Assembly (NCBI GenBank): GCA_963932465.1
Contig: OZ010794.1
Location: 439,767,502 to 439,831,501, forward strand
Direction of reading: 5' to 3'
DNA length: 64,000 bases
DNA from: Maratus speciosus
Lineage: Eukaryota; Arthropoda; Arachnida; Araneae; Salticidae
The notes below the pieces were generated by a model. It was not told the DNA's origin and searched no databases. It was given only the letters and a program-made list of their open reading frames with translations. The first letter of the stretch is position 1; every line of letters begins with the position of its first letter. Below, piece by piece: positions 33,901-45,344 of this stretch. The position numbers and the translations under genes were made by a program.

Positions 33901-36900
33901 AAAAAGAACAGTCGGCGTTTTTGTTTTACTTATACAATGCAATGCCTTAAATAATAACTTAATGACTGTATTTTTTGCCGTATTTTTGACGATTGATGCA
34001 TTCTTTTTAAAGAAGATTTTTGTTCTCAAATAGAAGAACTGCTCTTTTTAATGGAATTTTGAAAATGTTTTAGCATTACATTTGCCGTTATTCGTTTTTG
34101 CAGTAGTTCTGTTCTTACAAAAAGAAAACGTAATCTTTTTTAATCTTAGAAGAAATTTTGTTCCTGAAAATTATTCCTAACTGAATTTTCTTTTGCATAA
34201 AATTTTGCAGATTTGTTGCTTTTATAGAAAAATACTGACGTAAATTCAAATAAATTGATTTAAAATTATTATTTTTTAATGGAATTTTAAGAAATTTATA
34301 ACATTCTGTTGTTCTCAGATGGAGCATTTTGCTTTTTAACGGCTGAAGATCGATCAAACATCGTAATGAAAATTTTGTTCTCAAGTTCTATTTGCAATAC
34401 TTATTCCATGATTTAAAATTTTTGAGCATAGTATAATTTAAAAAAAAAAAAAAAAAATTCCTTTACTAGTTTTCATTTTGAAATGTCTTGACAAAATTAT
34501 TGCTGTTTTTAAATTTTTGAAGAATGAAATATTATTTTAAAAATCAAGAAATTTATTTATTTGTTCTCTAATTCATTTATTCTTATGGTGCATTAAAAGA
34601 TATTTATATAATAGAAAATCATTAATGAATTTTGAAATTCTGAAATGAATTCTAAAAATTGTTCTCTGATTTTAAGAACAAATTTATTTAACAAGAGGCT
34701 ATGGTTTTTATACTTATTCTTACATTGGGTTTTTAAATTTTATTTTATGGCACTAATATATTGAAATAAAATATTTAATGAATTTGAAGATATATTATGA
34801 AAATTAAGATATTTATTGAAGCAAATTATTTTTTTTTTCCCCTTGGAATCTGTGATAATTATTGAAGTTTAAATTATTTTACTGAAGTTGTTCTCATCTA
34901 TTACTTGCAAAGAAGCTGAAGTTCTTCATGAAATTCGTAGCTGCAATATATCCTGCATGATTTTTTGAAGTCTTCTCTGCTTTTAAATATATCAATTTAT
35001 AATTTTTGTTCCAAAAATACCTTCAATAACTTTTTATAAAAAATATATCTAACTTGCTTGTACCACCTTCCACTTTTGTCTCAAGATATTTTTGTCATCT
35101 AGTGCACGATTTGACTGCTAATATTGATTTTGGTGTTTGGTGAGTGCAGTGTTCTTTTACTAAGTTAAATTTCAAGAACTCTGTTTGCTTCCTACAAACT
35201 GTTCTCATCATAATTCTCAGTGCTTCAATTTTCCAGAATTATGTAGCTTCATCAAAATTTAATGACATATTTTTTGCTTAAAGAAGAAATAAAAAAAAAA
35301 AACATCCTGTATCATCCTCATGTCTGAAATAGTTTGATAAAATTTTATTCTGATTTAAAACTTTCTTGTTCACATTTACTTACCTGCTGAAGTTGCTTTC
35401 AAGAGTGTTGTTATTAATCCATTTTTTGAAACGCTTCTCTGGTGTGTGTAAATGTTGTTCTGAAAGTACTGAAAATATTATAATACATACCTGCAAAAAA
35501 AAAAAAAAAAAAAAAAAATTCTGTTCCTCATTTACAGCAACCAATAAAGATTTGTGCTCCATTTTCGGCTTTGATGTTCCTGGTGAGTTCTCAGTAATTT
35601 ATGTAGTAAAAAATCCATTTATCTCTGATCTTCTCCTGTGTGTTTTTGAAGTTGGTTTTGAAGCTAAATCAATACATATTATTTTTTCATAAACAATAGA
35701 ATTCCCAGTCAACGTTTACTTGTGAGCGGAAAATTTTCATCCTTACATAGGGGTAAGCGGCAAAGTTTCATCCTCGCATTGGAAGTGTTTGACTTCTACA
35801 TCATACCATATTCCACAACTATTTATAAAATTTACTGTTATTTGAATTACAGAAAATGTTTAAGCTCAAGAATGTTTGTTTATTTGCTTATTTCTGAAGA
35901 TTTTTATATGTTAATTATTATTATAGTGCCTTTTCCTTATTTCATAACCCAATTGCTTCAAAATTTTTAATCTGCCATATGCCTCACTTTTCCAATTCTA
36001 TGCAAGAAATTATTTTAAATTGATCATGAAGATATATTTTTTTTTTAATGAAGAAAATTTGTATTTGCACCTTTCATATGAAGAAAAGCACTAGTTCTTA
36101 GTGAACATATTTTCCAGCGCATCTTTTTTTGAAGTATTCGTCAGTGAATCTTCAACAATTCTCTAAGAATCATAATTAAAAAGTGCTTCTTGACTACCGA
36201 TTCATTCTACCTGATCTTGTCCTCTACTCATCATGGTGTATGTGTTTATATCATCCTTAAGTGCAGTGTTACTCCTAAATGTACCACCATGGATTGTCTT
36301 CTTTTTGCCAGCAGTGTCTACCGATTTTTCCTTCAAAGTATATCACCATATTCTGCTAATTGTTCATAATTGGTGATAGTGTTGTTGCTAACTGTGCCTT
36401 TTTCAACCAAATATAAGTGTTTGAATAGTTAGTGCTATTCTTATCCAACCATTTGTGGTTTATACCAAGAGCTTCTTTACATCTGTAAAATACACTATTT
36501 TTTTTTTCTCTTTTTCTATGCTGATTATTTGATTATCTCTTGCACAAGATCTCAGAGGTCTCTTATGCGCATTGGAGTCTGCTGTATTTTTGTGTTTTGT
36601 ATAAATGTATTTACAGAGTTACTGAATGTGTCCACTGGCCATGGTATCATGAAGGATTGTCTGTTTACTCTACAATATTTTTTAAATTTTTGCAGCTCTT
36701 TAATTTAATTTCAACTGTTGTTTAAAGTTAATTTAAGAAATATATATTTTTTTTTTACAAGCATAGAAATTTAAATTTTACTATTAAATTATTGAAGGAA
36801 TTAAACTTAATATTTTTATGATACACTTGTTTGGTAATTTAAATTTTTTCCTGATTATGACAATTTTTTTAAACTATTATTATGATTAATGAAATTCAAG

Positions 36901-37685
36901 TCCTAGGTTATCGGAATATAAAAGTAAAATATTCTCGACTCTCTCATTGCAATTTATTTTTATAAATATGCAAAAAATTGAATAGTAGAAATGATTTTTT
37001 TTTCATTTTGAAGTTTTCAATATTATGAGAAAATTGAATAGTAGAAATGATTTACTCATTTTGAAGTTTTCAATATTATGAGAAAATTGAATAGTAGAAA
37101 TGATTTATGCATTTTGAAGTTTTCAATTTATAATTATTTTCCTAGGTAGTCAGAGTATCTAGAGAGGGTACTTCTGACTTTATGTTGCTTTACTTTTGCA
37201 ACTTTATAAATTTTGATTCATAAGTGTACCTTATTTTTTAACTTATTGAATTAAAAATTTTTTTGTGGTCTCTTTTGGCTAAAAATTTATTTAGCTTTTG
37301 GATTTATTATTAATTTTAAAATGTTATATAGGGTAATATTTTAATTTGTAGAGATCATTTCGCACAGGAAGGTGCCTTTCTTTGCCTGTGATTGCAATGG
37401 GGCTTAATATTATTGTATACTATCATGATATGTATACTATTGAAATTTGAATGTACTACTTGATGTATATTCTTTTTCTTTCTCTTTAGGTCACTGTACA
37501 TGTACGTTCCCTAAATGTGCACATTAATTTAAACAAATAATTTTTTTCTTATGGCACTTAAACTTAAATTTTATTTTACATTTTTTTTGCTCCTTGGCTT
37601 TTAAAATTTTGTTTTCCCTTTGTTGAAAAAGCTCTTTCAAGATTTACCTTTTTCACCTTTTGGTCATCCAAAATTTTGTTCGGCA
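33901..37685 (+). other. Outer element interior, non-coding
   Basis: 3.8 kb with no gag or pol motif in any frame. It is T-rich and contains about ten TTGTTCTC-like words (for example near 34018, 34308, 34373, 34561, 34658, 34887 and 35199) spaced 60-320 bp apart, and a 53-bp tandem triplet. It resembles a large retrotransposon derivative whose interior may serve only for packaging. Confidence 0.8.
36972..37127 (+). repeat. 53-bp tandem repeat, three copies
   Basis: AAAATTGAATAGTAGAAATG, a variable T-stretch, CATTTTGAAGTTTTCAAT and ATTATGAG repeat three times. The first copy has a longer T-run. Confidence 0.95.
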
Positions 37686-37696
37686 AATGGGGGTAA
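37686..37696 (+). promoter_or_regulatory. Outer element polypurine tract
   Basis: AATGGGGGTAA lies immediately before the 3' LTR (TGTGATG) and would prime plus-strand synthesis. It is short and carries one T, but it is correctly placed. Confidence 0.6.
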
Positions 37697-38636
37697 TGTG
37701 ATGTAGTAATCACATTTATTATTTATTTTTTTAATTGTAATGCAGCATTATTATCTCACGTTTTAAACTATTTATTTTCAACGCAAAACATCACTCAAAT
37801 CGCTTTTTTACTTCCCTTTTTACCGCAAGTAACAGAACTTTTGATTTCAGATTTTCCTCCTCTTCCTGATCTATTTTTAGAATCAGCGTGACGTCGCCCG
37901 CGTCATATTGGGGTGTGTCTTCGCTTGGCGAATTAGAGCTTCATTCTCTCCCTGTAAAGTTTCGTTTTTCTTTTCTCTACTTTCATACGATTTAATCATA
38001 ATACGTAAATTTAATTTAACAAATAGATTTAAATCATTTCTGGAAGTAGTTTTGTGGACTCCTTTTATGTAGTATATATCAATGCAGCCAGTTTTTTAAC
38101 AGATTTTAAGATTTTAGATTTACGAAAGTTTTAAGATGTATTTTTGACAACGTGATTTGTCTTTTTCAAATCGGGCCTTAGTGCCTGTTTGAAGGATTGC
38201 GAACACCGTTCAGCGATCATGTTATTCTAAGGTGCTCATTTAATAAGTAAAAGTTTGTCGCAGATCGCTGATGGAATTTAATTCAATTCGAATTTGGACT
38301 TTGTTATCTTCAAGACATTCTCTGAGAAAGGATTTTAACCAACTTTAGCCAGTATTCTTTGTAGCCATGGAATTACTTCAAGTTTTTAATAATTCTACGT
38401 GGAACACTCTTCGAATGTGTACAGTGACCTACTTCTCCTAATTACTTTCCACCTCTCAAGTGAATCAACGAATAAAGAAGATTTTTATAACTGCTGTCTC
38501 TTCAATGTGCCTACTGTTGTCATTTAAGTAAGACTATTCCTTTTATTTTTACTGCAAGTCAACCTTATCATCTTTGCTATACGATCACTCTATTCTCGCC
38601 ACTTATGTTTATCCTCAACATATTAACTTCGTCACA
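37697..38636 (+). repeat. Outer element 3' LTR
   Basis: 940 bp, intact, from TGTGATGTAGTAATCACA to TTCGTCACA, then the CATGG target duplication. It is the partner of the interrupted 5' LTR. Confidence 0.93.
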
Positions 38637-39512
38637 CATGGGGGTTTTCAGATCCCCATATGCGCACATTATGACGATTAACAATGCCAGAAACATGAAA
38701 GGATGCTTCGTCGGAGAACATTATGCACTTCAGAAAATCAGCATCATCTTCTATTCTCCGTAGCATATCTGTTGCAAAGGCCATCCTCCTAGGCCTATCG
38801 TCCAGTTCCAAAACTTGAACAATTTGAACTTTGTATGCATGCAGTCTTAATGTTTTCTTAATAACCTTGTACACCATCGAAATTGGCATATCCAATTCTC
38901 TTGCCGCTGATCTCACAGATCTTCTAGGATTGTGTAAAAATGTCTCTCTGACACGCTCAACATCAAAATCACTTGTGCAGGGATGTCCGGAACGTTTCTT
39001 ATCTGCGATACTTCCAGTTTCTAGAAAATTCTTTTTCCACCACAAGATGCTGCTTTTTGATGGAGGATCTTTTTGGTAAATTCTTCTGCAATTTCTCTGT
39101 GCTTGCACTATCGATTTTGTTTCTATGAACCACCATAAAATCTGTGCTTTCTCTTGTGGTGTATGCATTCTCCTTAATATCTGCTCGAATAAAACATCAC
39201 ATACAAAAGTAACATAGAACAAACACATCAAAAGTAAACATAACATTGCAATAGTTGCCAAAAACAAAAGAGAGAAAAATGCAATTAATAAGCAGACGAT
39301 ATTCAGAAAAGTACAGATATTTAGACTGGAAAATGAAATTATCTGAAATTAACCACACGCGCAGACGATATTTACAAAAGTACAGATATTCAAACCTGAA
39401 AAGGAAAATATATGAGTTATTCCATCAATAAATGCCCTAAGTTTGTTTATATCTTCATTATTTTATGAGTTATTAAACATCAAAATGGGTCCGGGACTTT
39501 ATAAACACCCTG
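38637..39512 (-). pseudogene. Mariner-type transposase, 5' part (split gene) with terminal repeat
   Basis: The end CAGGGTGTTTATAAAGTCCC (reverse strand from 39512, with TA next to it) is a mariner terminal repeat. The coding frame begins at about 39168 (MHTPQEKAQILWWFIETKSI), includes WWKKNFLETGSIADKKRSGH and a second helix-turn-helix (RSVRSAARELDMPISMVYKV), then MFSDEASFHVSG with the first catalytic Asp, and stops being mariner at SENPH, where the LTR element entered. Upstream in-frame codons (39267) add a hydrophobic stretch absent from family members, so I prefer 39168. The rest is at 21935-22354. Confidence 0.93.
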
Positions 39513-39670
39513 TATAATGATTTTTGAGCAGATATTTAATTTTGATGTGCAGTTTGGCTACATTGCAAAAAATTTCTATTTATTGAAAAGATATATCTTG
39601 ACTTTGTTTAGTTAATTGAATAATATATATCTTGAATTGTAATATTAATAATGCCATTTGTTTGTACTAG

Positions 39671-39822
39671 GCTTTATGTATATACAGAGGTATATTTGGT
39701 AACGGAGGAGCTACACCTGGAAAAACACTCCTGAGACTTCGTGTGGTTTCATGCCAGACTGTTATTCCAATTGATTCTCGTACAGTGCGGGTTTATCCTG
39801 CTGGAGATTTAGGAATTGGATG
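39671..39822 (+). CDS. FAM8A1: FAM8A1 homologue (RDD domain), internal exon
   Basis: A 152-bp exon with acceptor TTTGTACTAG before 39671 and donor GTAAAT at 39823. It starts in phase 0 and ends in phase 2. It encodes CIYRGIFGNGGATPGKTLL, RLRVVSCQTVIPIDSR and VRVYPAGDLGIG. The GGATPGK motif in the loop after a membrane segment is diagnostic of the RDD domain, and the following LRVV block is as in animal FAM8A1. In vertebrates FAM8A1 is a multi-pass ER membrane protein that helps assemble the HRD1 ubiquitin-ligase complex for ER-associated degradation. The upstream exons (N-terminal region and first membrane segment) were not found and probably lie before the window or are not recognisable. The nested LTR elements would then sit in an intron. 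Confidence 0.88.
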
Positions 39823-40378
39823 GTAAATTTTTAAATTAATATTTCCCTTATAGTTTTTTAATTATTACCTTTCTAATAGCATATAACCAAATTTAACAAA
39901 ATAATTAATCCCTTGATCAATTTTATAGAAATAAAATAATTTCTTAAATAATTCTTCTGTAGCTGATTTAAATGAAAATTTATAATTTGGCAATGTTTAA
40001 TGCTAAACACTCTGCAATTTATAATATTTTATGAATGCTCATCAAACTTAGTAATGACTTTTGTTTTGATTTATTAATATTCTTTTTAAATAAATTACAT
40101 TGTGATTATTCTTCATTTGTTTCAGAATTATATTATGTATGATTGCATTTATAAAGTGTTCTGTATGAATTGCAATCATCTCAGAGTGTTCATTTGTTCA
40201 AAGCACATATGACTGACTGTAATAATACAGTATTTTATTTATTATCAGTATAAATCTACATTTTAAGGCACAATCAGATCTATTATTAATGCCAGGGTTT
40301 AATAAATGCAATCCCCATATCACCACTGGGGACCAAAATATTTTAACTGCATTTATATTATTCTTTGGAATTAATTCT

Positions 40379-40586
40379 TTAACCCCTTCGGGATGAGCGT
40401 CTTTTACAGAATTTTTAATCTTTTATCACCGGTTTTTTTAAACAGAAATTTTTGCCTAATTGAATCGGGAAAATGCTCGGATTAAGTAAGGCAAAATTTA
40501 CAATAAAAATTTACTGGTGAGAATAATCACTGATTCTGAGCACCTAATTCGGCACGAATACCGATCGCTCGTCGCCAAGGGGTTAA
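40379..40586. mobile_element. piggyBac-type MITE (208 bp)
   Basis: TTAA on both sides encloses inverted ends: left CCCCTTCGGGATGAGCG, right reverse complement CCCCTTGGCGACGAGCG. TTAA target duplication with ends of the CCYTTYG type is characteristic of piggyBac MITEs. No coding capacity. Confidence 0.85.
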
Positions 40587-40660
40587 CTGAGTTGAAGAGT
40601 TAATGCGATTCATGATATAGCATTGCTATACTTGTAATTGTTCGTCCTTTCTTCCTCAAT

Positions 40661-40745
40661 CTATACTAAATTACTAATATTATAAAGAATAAATATTTGT
40701 TTGTTTGTTGGAAATTATCTCTGGAAATATTGACCCAATTTAAAA
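40661..40745 (+). repeat. Repeat end ACTAATATTATAAAG...TTTGTTTGTTTG
   Basis: CTAATATTATAAAGAATAAA followed by TTTGTTTGTTTGTTGG resembles a widespread arthropod interspersed-repeat end. Its TATTATAAAG is the near-inverse of the CTTTATAATATAGAT tail of repeat D (45543), so the two may be opposite ends of one element opened up by later insertions. Confidence 0.35.
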
Positions 40746-41533
40746 AAATTCTCTTGATATAACTATGGTAACTGTCTCACCTTAAACATTAGCTAATTTT
40801 CTTCTCAATGCTTCTGCGCTCAATGGGATACAAAAGCAAAAAATACTAAAAAGTTATGATTTCTTTGAAATTATTATCGCTTGAAATTTGAAATGATGGT
40901 TACTTTTAAAATGTAATTGCTAGCTGAGAATGTTTTTTTTAAAAAATTGAAATTTAAAAGACTTAAATAAGCAGAAAATATTCTAAAATCGTGATTACTC
41001 TGAAACTACCAAGTTGATTATAAAAAATCTTTCACTTTAGGATAAGAGTAGGAGTTTTTGAGTTGAAATAAAGATTTTCTCTTTTAGTTAGTTAATATTT
41101 TTATTAGTAACAATATAATGTTCACTTCATGTTAATGGGTACAAAAAACAACTTCATACATTTTAATTATGTTTTCAGTATGCTCAACGGGTTTTTTCTA
41201 TTTCCCTACTTGCAAAGTTACAAGCTTTATCCATCAGTTTGTAAAAACGTGTGTGCTTTTTGAAAATCTATGATTAAATAATGTGTGGGTTGGGATAGAG
41301 GATTTCTTTCACTGGCAACTAGAATTTTTTTCTGTTTAACACATTATACTAGTAGAGACCTGATTATTGTAAAGTAACACTAGATGGTGTGAGATATGTT
41401 ATTTGCTTTCGATGTGGTTAGATATATCTTTGCTTCCAAATATTAATAATTTCAATTTTTACATCATTAAGTAGTACAAAAAAAATTTCTTTCAAATAAA
41501 GTTTATTTTTAAAATAACGTAACTGGCAGATTT

Positions 41534-41955
41534 TTAAGGCTGTTCTCAAATCCAAAGAGACAACTTTATGACACAAGTTTTATTTCCTTTTTTTGTTCGG
41601 AAGCACATGAAATTAAAAGGTGTTGTTATTCAAAAACTATGTAATCAAAAGACTTTTCTTTTAAAAAAAACACAATAGAAAAACTTTCAGAAACTACTGT
41701 CAAAGTAGGTGTTTTGAGCTGAATTTTAGGATGAAAGCAGAAAAACCAGCAGCGAAGGGAGAAAAAAGTCTTGTCACATGATCAAATTTGTTTATAACTT
41801 GATAGATAATTTATTTATCAAAAAATGGAAAGATCATTTCAATTCCAAATCACTTCCATAGTCAGGCGTGACAATTTTATACCTTTATGTTTAAAAATGA
41901 GTCTGTCATTATGTCAGAAAGTTTTGCGTTTGTTGAGCAGTGAACTTGAGAACTA
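41534..41955 (+). mobile_element. TTAA-flanked MITE family, copy B
   Basis: Starts TTAAGGCTGTTCTCAAATCC and follows the family through CTACTGTCAAAGTAGG, AATCACTTCCATAGTCAGGC, GACAATTTTATACC and GTTGAGCAGTGAACTTGAGA. The right TTAA has been lost. Confidence 0.75.
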
Positions 41956-43273
41956 GTATGTGAATGCGATAGAAGGATAAACATTTGTTTGCTACAATAA
42001 TTTAAAACCATAAAATAAATAGGCAAAACTAAGAAAACTGACAGGGTTACCACAAATTATGATTTATGGTCTAAGCTTGGTGGGTGAGAGCATTTTCTTC
42101 ATTATGTTCATAAAAAACAATATATTAAATATGGTATTCTTACTATTTTTGACTTTTTCTATTGAAATGGGAAATTGTTAAGTATTTATGTTTCATGCTG
42201 AATTTAAAATATCCACTATTATGTGTAAACTGAGAATCGTTTGTAAAACTCTTTTTTTAATCAAGATAATTAGTTAATGGCAGGAGGGAGGGGGAAACTC
42301 TACAATGTATTTTGATGTCTTTAAAGTCAATAATTTTTATAGACTTTAAAAGTCTGCAAATCAAACTGACTCACTATTTTTAAAAGTAAGAGTCAAACTT
42401 TAAAGTATGTGAGTTAATTCTGGGAATCGTAAATCACTTAATCATAAGTTACAAATGTGCTTCAAGCGATAACTCATTTTTAATAAAATTAAACTAAACT
42501 GTGTTGTGCTTTGAACCATTAAGGATCATGGCCGGCAGTGCCAACTTTGCTTTCTTGACTATATCCCCTGAGGTACTATATACCATATGTGCTGGTGGGG
42601 GAGGTAGTCAACCTAACACAAAACAGGGTGCCCGGTAGAGATGAGTTCAGGCTCACTTTTCGGAGCCCGGCGATTTTAAATCTGAGCCCCCTTAGCCGGA
42701 ACATTTTGTGACATCAGATCTTGAACCTGTCGGAGCCCAATAACAAAAGTATTAAAAAAAAAAAATGTAATGTTTAAAAATTGTTTTAAATGTAATAAAT
42801 AATTTTTTAACAACTTCTTACATAAAAATACTAATTGTTAATCTGTAGCACATAATTAATTTTATGAAATTTACATTCAATCTTATCAAAATAAAAGTTT
42901 AGTTCAAAATGAAAAAATACTTTTTTAAACAGATTCTCATATTTTTCTCTCACAATAAGCAAATTTGATGGACACATTAACGAAGTGTGTTTTATGAATA
43001 AATGAATGAAATTTGCAGAAATTACTATTCACATAACAAAGAATTGAACAACATTTTCTATTTCCAATAAAAGGTATACATCTTACATTATAAATGATTT
43101 CTTCCTCAAAAAAAATCTTTCACAATTCTCGTGTCCTTGAAAATCAACTTAAATTAAAAATTTGGCACCGTTATCTAAAAGATCTGATGCTTTTATAGTA
43201 AAAGAGGAAATATTGCTTGATTTTTTTCTATCAGAATAATAGTACATGCCTATTATATCTACTTATAAATAGA

Positions 43274-43993
43274 CGGGGCCAAAACTAGGCTTTTTTGCAC
43301 CCGGGGCAAGCATGGATTTTGCTCCCCTCCCCCCTCTTCTGCAAAGTATATTTACAAAGAGAATTTTACAAATTTTCTAATAGCCCACTTATTTTAAAAA
43401 TTAAAATATGTAATACTGAACTACGTAATCTACAATGGCGGATCCAAGGGGGAGGTCACGGGGTGTCATGACTCCCCTCTGAACAACAACAAAAATATTC
43501 TAAAGATCATTTTTAAAATGAAATATACAGTTAGAGTCCCGATTATCCGAGTCCTTTTTAACCGAGTTTCCGCTTTCACCGAGTTATTTTCTTCTGACGG
43601 ACTGATGTCTTCTATTATTATGAAACTGCCATTATAAATGAAGTGTTAGGTGAAGATGAAAGAGCAGCCGTAAAAAGTTAGAACTCTGATTTTCTGGTCA
43701 GAATGGAAAGAAAAAAAATGGCCATAATTTTTTTTTTGACAAAAAAAAAATTATGGCCATTTTTTTTCTTCCCATTCTAACCAGAAAATTAGAGTTTTAA
43801 CTTTTTATGACTGCTCTTTCATCTTCACCTAACACTTCATTTATAATGGCAGTTTCATAATAATAGAAGACATCAGTCCATCAGAAGAAAATGATCCATT
43901 CCAAAGGTATAATCCTTCATTTGGCGCCCCTTCGTTCTGGCGCCCGGGACGCATGCCCCCACTGCCCCCCCCCCCCCCTTAGTTTCGGCCCTG
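43274..43993. mobile_element. Inner hAT-type element, exact 8-bp TSD
   Basis: TAAATAGA is duplicated at 43266-43273 and 43994-44001. The ends are CGGGGCCAAAACTAGGC and, reverse complemented from the right, CAGGGCCGAAACTAAGG. Next to each end is a C-rich block (GCCCCGGG-type). Inside is a fragment of a Tigger-like end (43528) leading into a long palindrome. Confidence 0.85.
43586..43892. repeat. Near-perfect 307-bp palindrome
   Basis: The left arm (ATTTTCTTCTGACGGACTGA ... GGAAAGAAAAAAAATGGCC) is mirrored by the right arm with few mismatches, around a centre near 43739 (T-run, GAC, A-run). It is preceded at 43528 by TA plus CAGTTAGAGTCCCGATTATCC, a Tigger/pogo-like terminus, and TTTAACCGAG. 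The palindrome probably arose by inverted duplication of a Tigger MITE fragment. Confidence 0.92.
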
Positions 43994-44456
43994 TAAATAG
44001 AAGTGACTTTGTGAATGTGAAGAGGAGAGCCGCAGCATGAGCAAAATTCATGATGAAAAATGAGCGAAATCACTAACGTTATTTTCACATAAAAAGCGAT
44101 TATGACTCACACACAATAGAAGGCTAAAAATTTGAAAACCTTAAGCTAATGCTGGTTGACTGACAAAAGAAAATATTCATTTTGCGTTAAATCTGTAAAA
44201 AGAAAACACCCATAATAATAAATAAATGTTCCAATTAAAAAATATCCTAATGGCACCATATTCTGATTGGTGCCATATGAACAGGTTGTCGTCATTATTG
44301 GCAGACAATCTACAAATATTACAAATTTTCTTTTAAAATTGCATGCTATTACTAAACAAAAAAAAAAAAAAATACTCGATTTCTGTTTCTGTTTTATTCT
44401 GATCAAAATAGCATTAAAATGAATTAAAATGGAATAAGTAAATTTTTAGAAAAGAT

Positions 44457-44489
<33 letters not shown>

Positions 44490-45344
44490 CTGTATGAGAA
44501 TAAATAAAATTGTCAATTTCAGAAAAATTGAGTCCGAGCCCACCCAAGCCCAAAGACTGATATAGAAATCCAGCTTGGGTTCAGTCTGAGCCTGTCTTAT
44601 CTGTAGTGTTTAGTTGCCTGAAAAACCTAGATAACCTGGAAAAGTCAGGGAAATTTTCCATTCCTTTGGAAATGTCAGAGTAATTTGAAAAATTAGGAAA
44701 TTTTTTTTTATTGTAAAAGTAAAGATTTGAAATTGCTGTGTCAGGAAAATCAAATTTTGCTCTTTATAAAATATTGTAAAGAGTATTTTAATGTGTGGTG
44801 CAGATAATTTTGTGTATCCCTTTTCAATCCTTCCGTATAGCACAAGATTTTAAACTCAAGCTTAAGAGTTTTTGTATATAACATCACAAAATTTCGATAC
44901 CTGGAAAAGTAAGGAAGATTTGTTGCTGATCTGGAAGAGGCACCCTGACAAAATCCTCAGTGTTTAATTCCTTAGCAAACATGACACTCAATTTATTGAC
45001 CCCGAGGAGATGGATTGTTGATTATTTAATAAATCCTATTCAAAAACTTAGTTGGTACTTTCATATTAGCTACATGCCAGCAGTTAATTGTTATTGAAAT
45101 CACCATTCATTTCACAATTTATGGTCAACACCTTTTTGATTTTAATTATTTCAGTGTTTAAAAAAATGTACAAGGGGGTATGCCCGGGCTTCCCAAGTTT
45201 ACAAAATATAGGTGAAGACCATTAAAAAAAAAAAAAAAACTCTAATAGATGTTTTACTGTTTAAAAAAAATCATGCTTAAAAATTATTTTAAAAATAATA
45301 ATAATTAAGTAAATTGCGATACAGTTGCCAAACAAATTACAGTA

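Larger units (their letters stand above)
22355..38636 (+). mobile_element. Outer LTR retrotransposon, non-coding (LARD-like), host to a gypsy element
   Basis: The LTRs start TGTGATGTAG and end TTCGTCACA. The 5-bp flank CATGG is duplicated at 22350-22354 and 38637-38641. A primer-binding site lies 2 bp after the 5' LTR (33888) and a purine tract immediately precedes the 3' LTR, which sets + orientation. With the 10.6-kb gypsy insertion in the 5' LTR removed, the element is about 5.7 kb: LTRs of about 0.93 kb and an interior of 3.8 kb with no open frame above about 110 codons and no gag or pol motif. It must have been moved by proteins from another element. It sits inside a mariner element. Confidence 0.92.
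42636..44605. mobile_element. Middle hAT-type element
   Basis: Left TAGAGATGAGTTCAGGCTC and right (reverse complement) TACAGATAAGACAGGCTCAG are inverted ends with GAGCC-rich subterminal words (GGAGCCCGGCG, TCGGAGCCC; GAGTCCGAGCCC). The flanks GTGCCCGG and GTGTTTAG agree at 4 of 8 positions, with the other four all transitions, as expected of an old target duplication. A 31-bp T-run sits near 44460. It contains the next element. Confidence 0.6.
42624..44947. mobile_element. Outer hAT-like element of a nest
   Basis: The termini CAGGGTGCC (left) and GGCACCCTG (right) are exact inverted repeats. ACAAAA lies directly outside both ends (42618-42623 and 44948-44953). The remaining interior (44606-44947, with ACCTGGAAAAGTCAGGG and ACCTGGAAAAGTAAGG) resembles a common hAT MITE. 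It was split 12 bp from its left end by the next element. No transposase. Confidence 0.7.

Noticed and set aside
35366..36725. Open frames of 60-108 codons in the LARD interior
   Set aside because: They lack gag or pol motifs and are short, overlapping and AT-driven; the interior is better described as non-coding.
44146..44406. 86-codon hydrophobic minus-strand frame
   Set aside because: It lies within the middle hAT-type element, has no homology that I recognise, and its hydrophobicity follows from A/T-rich codons.
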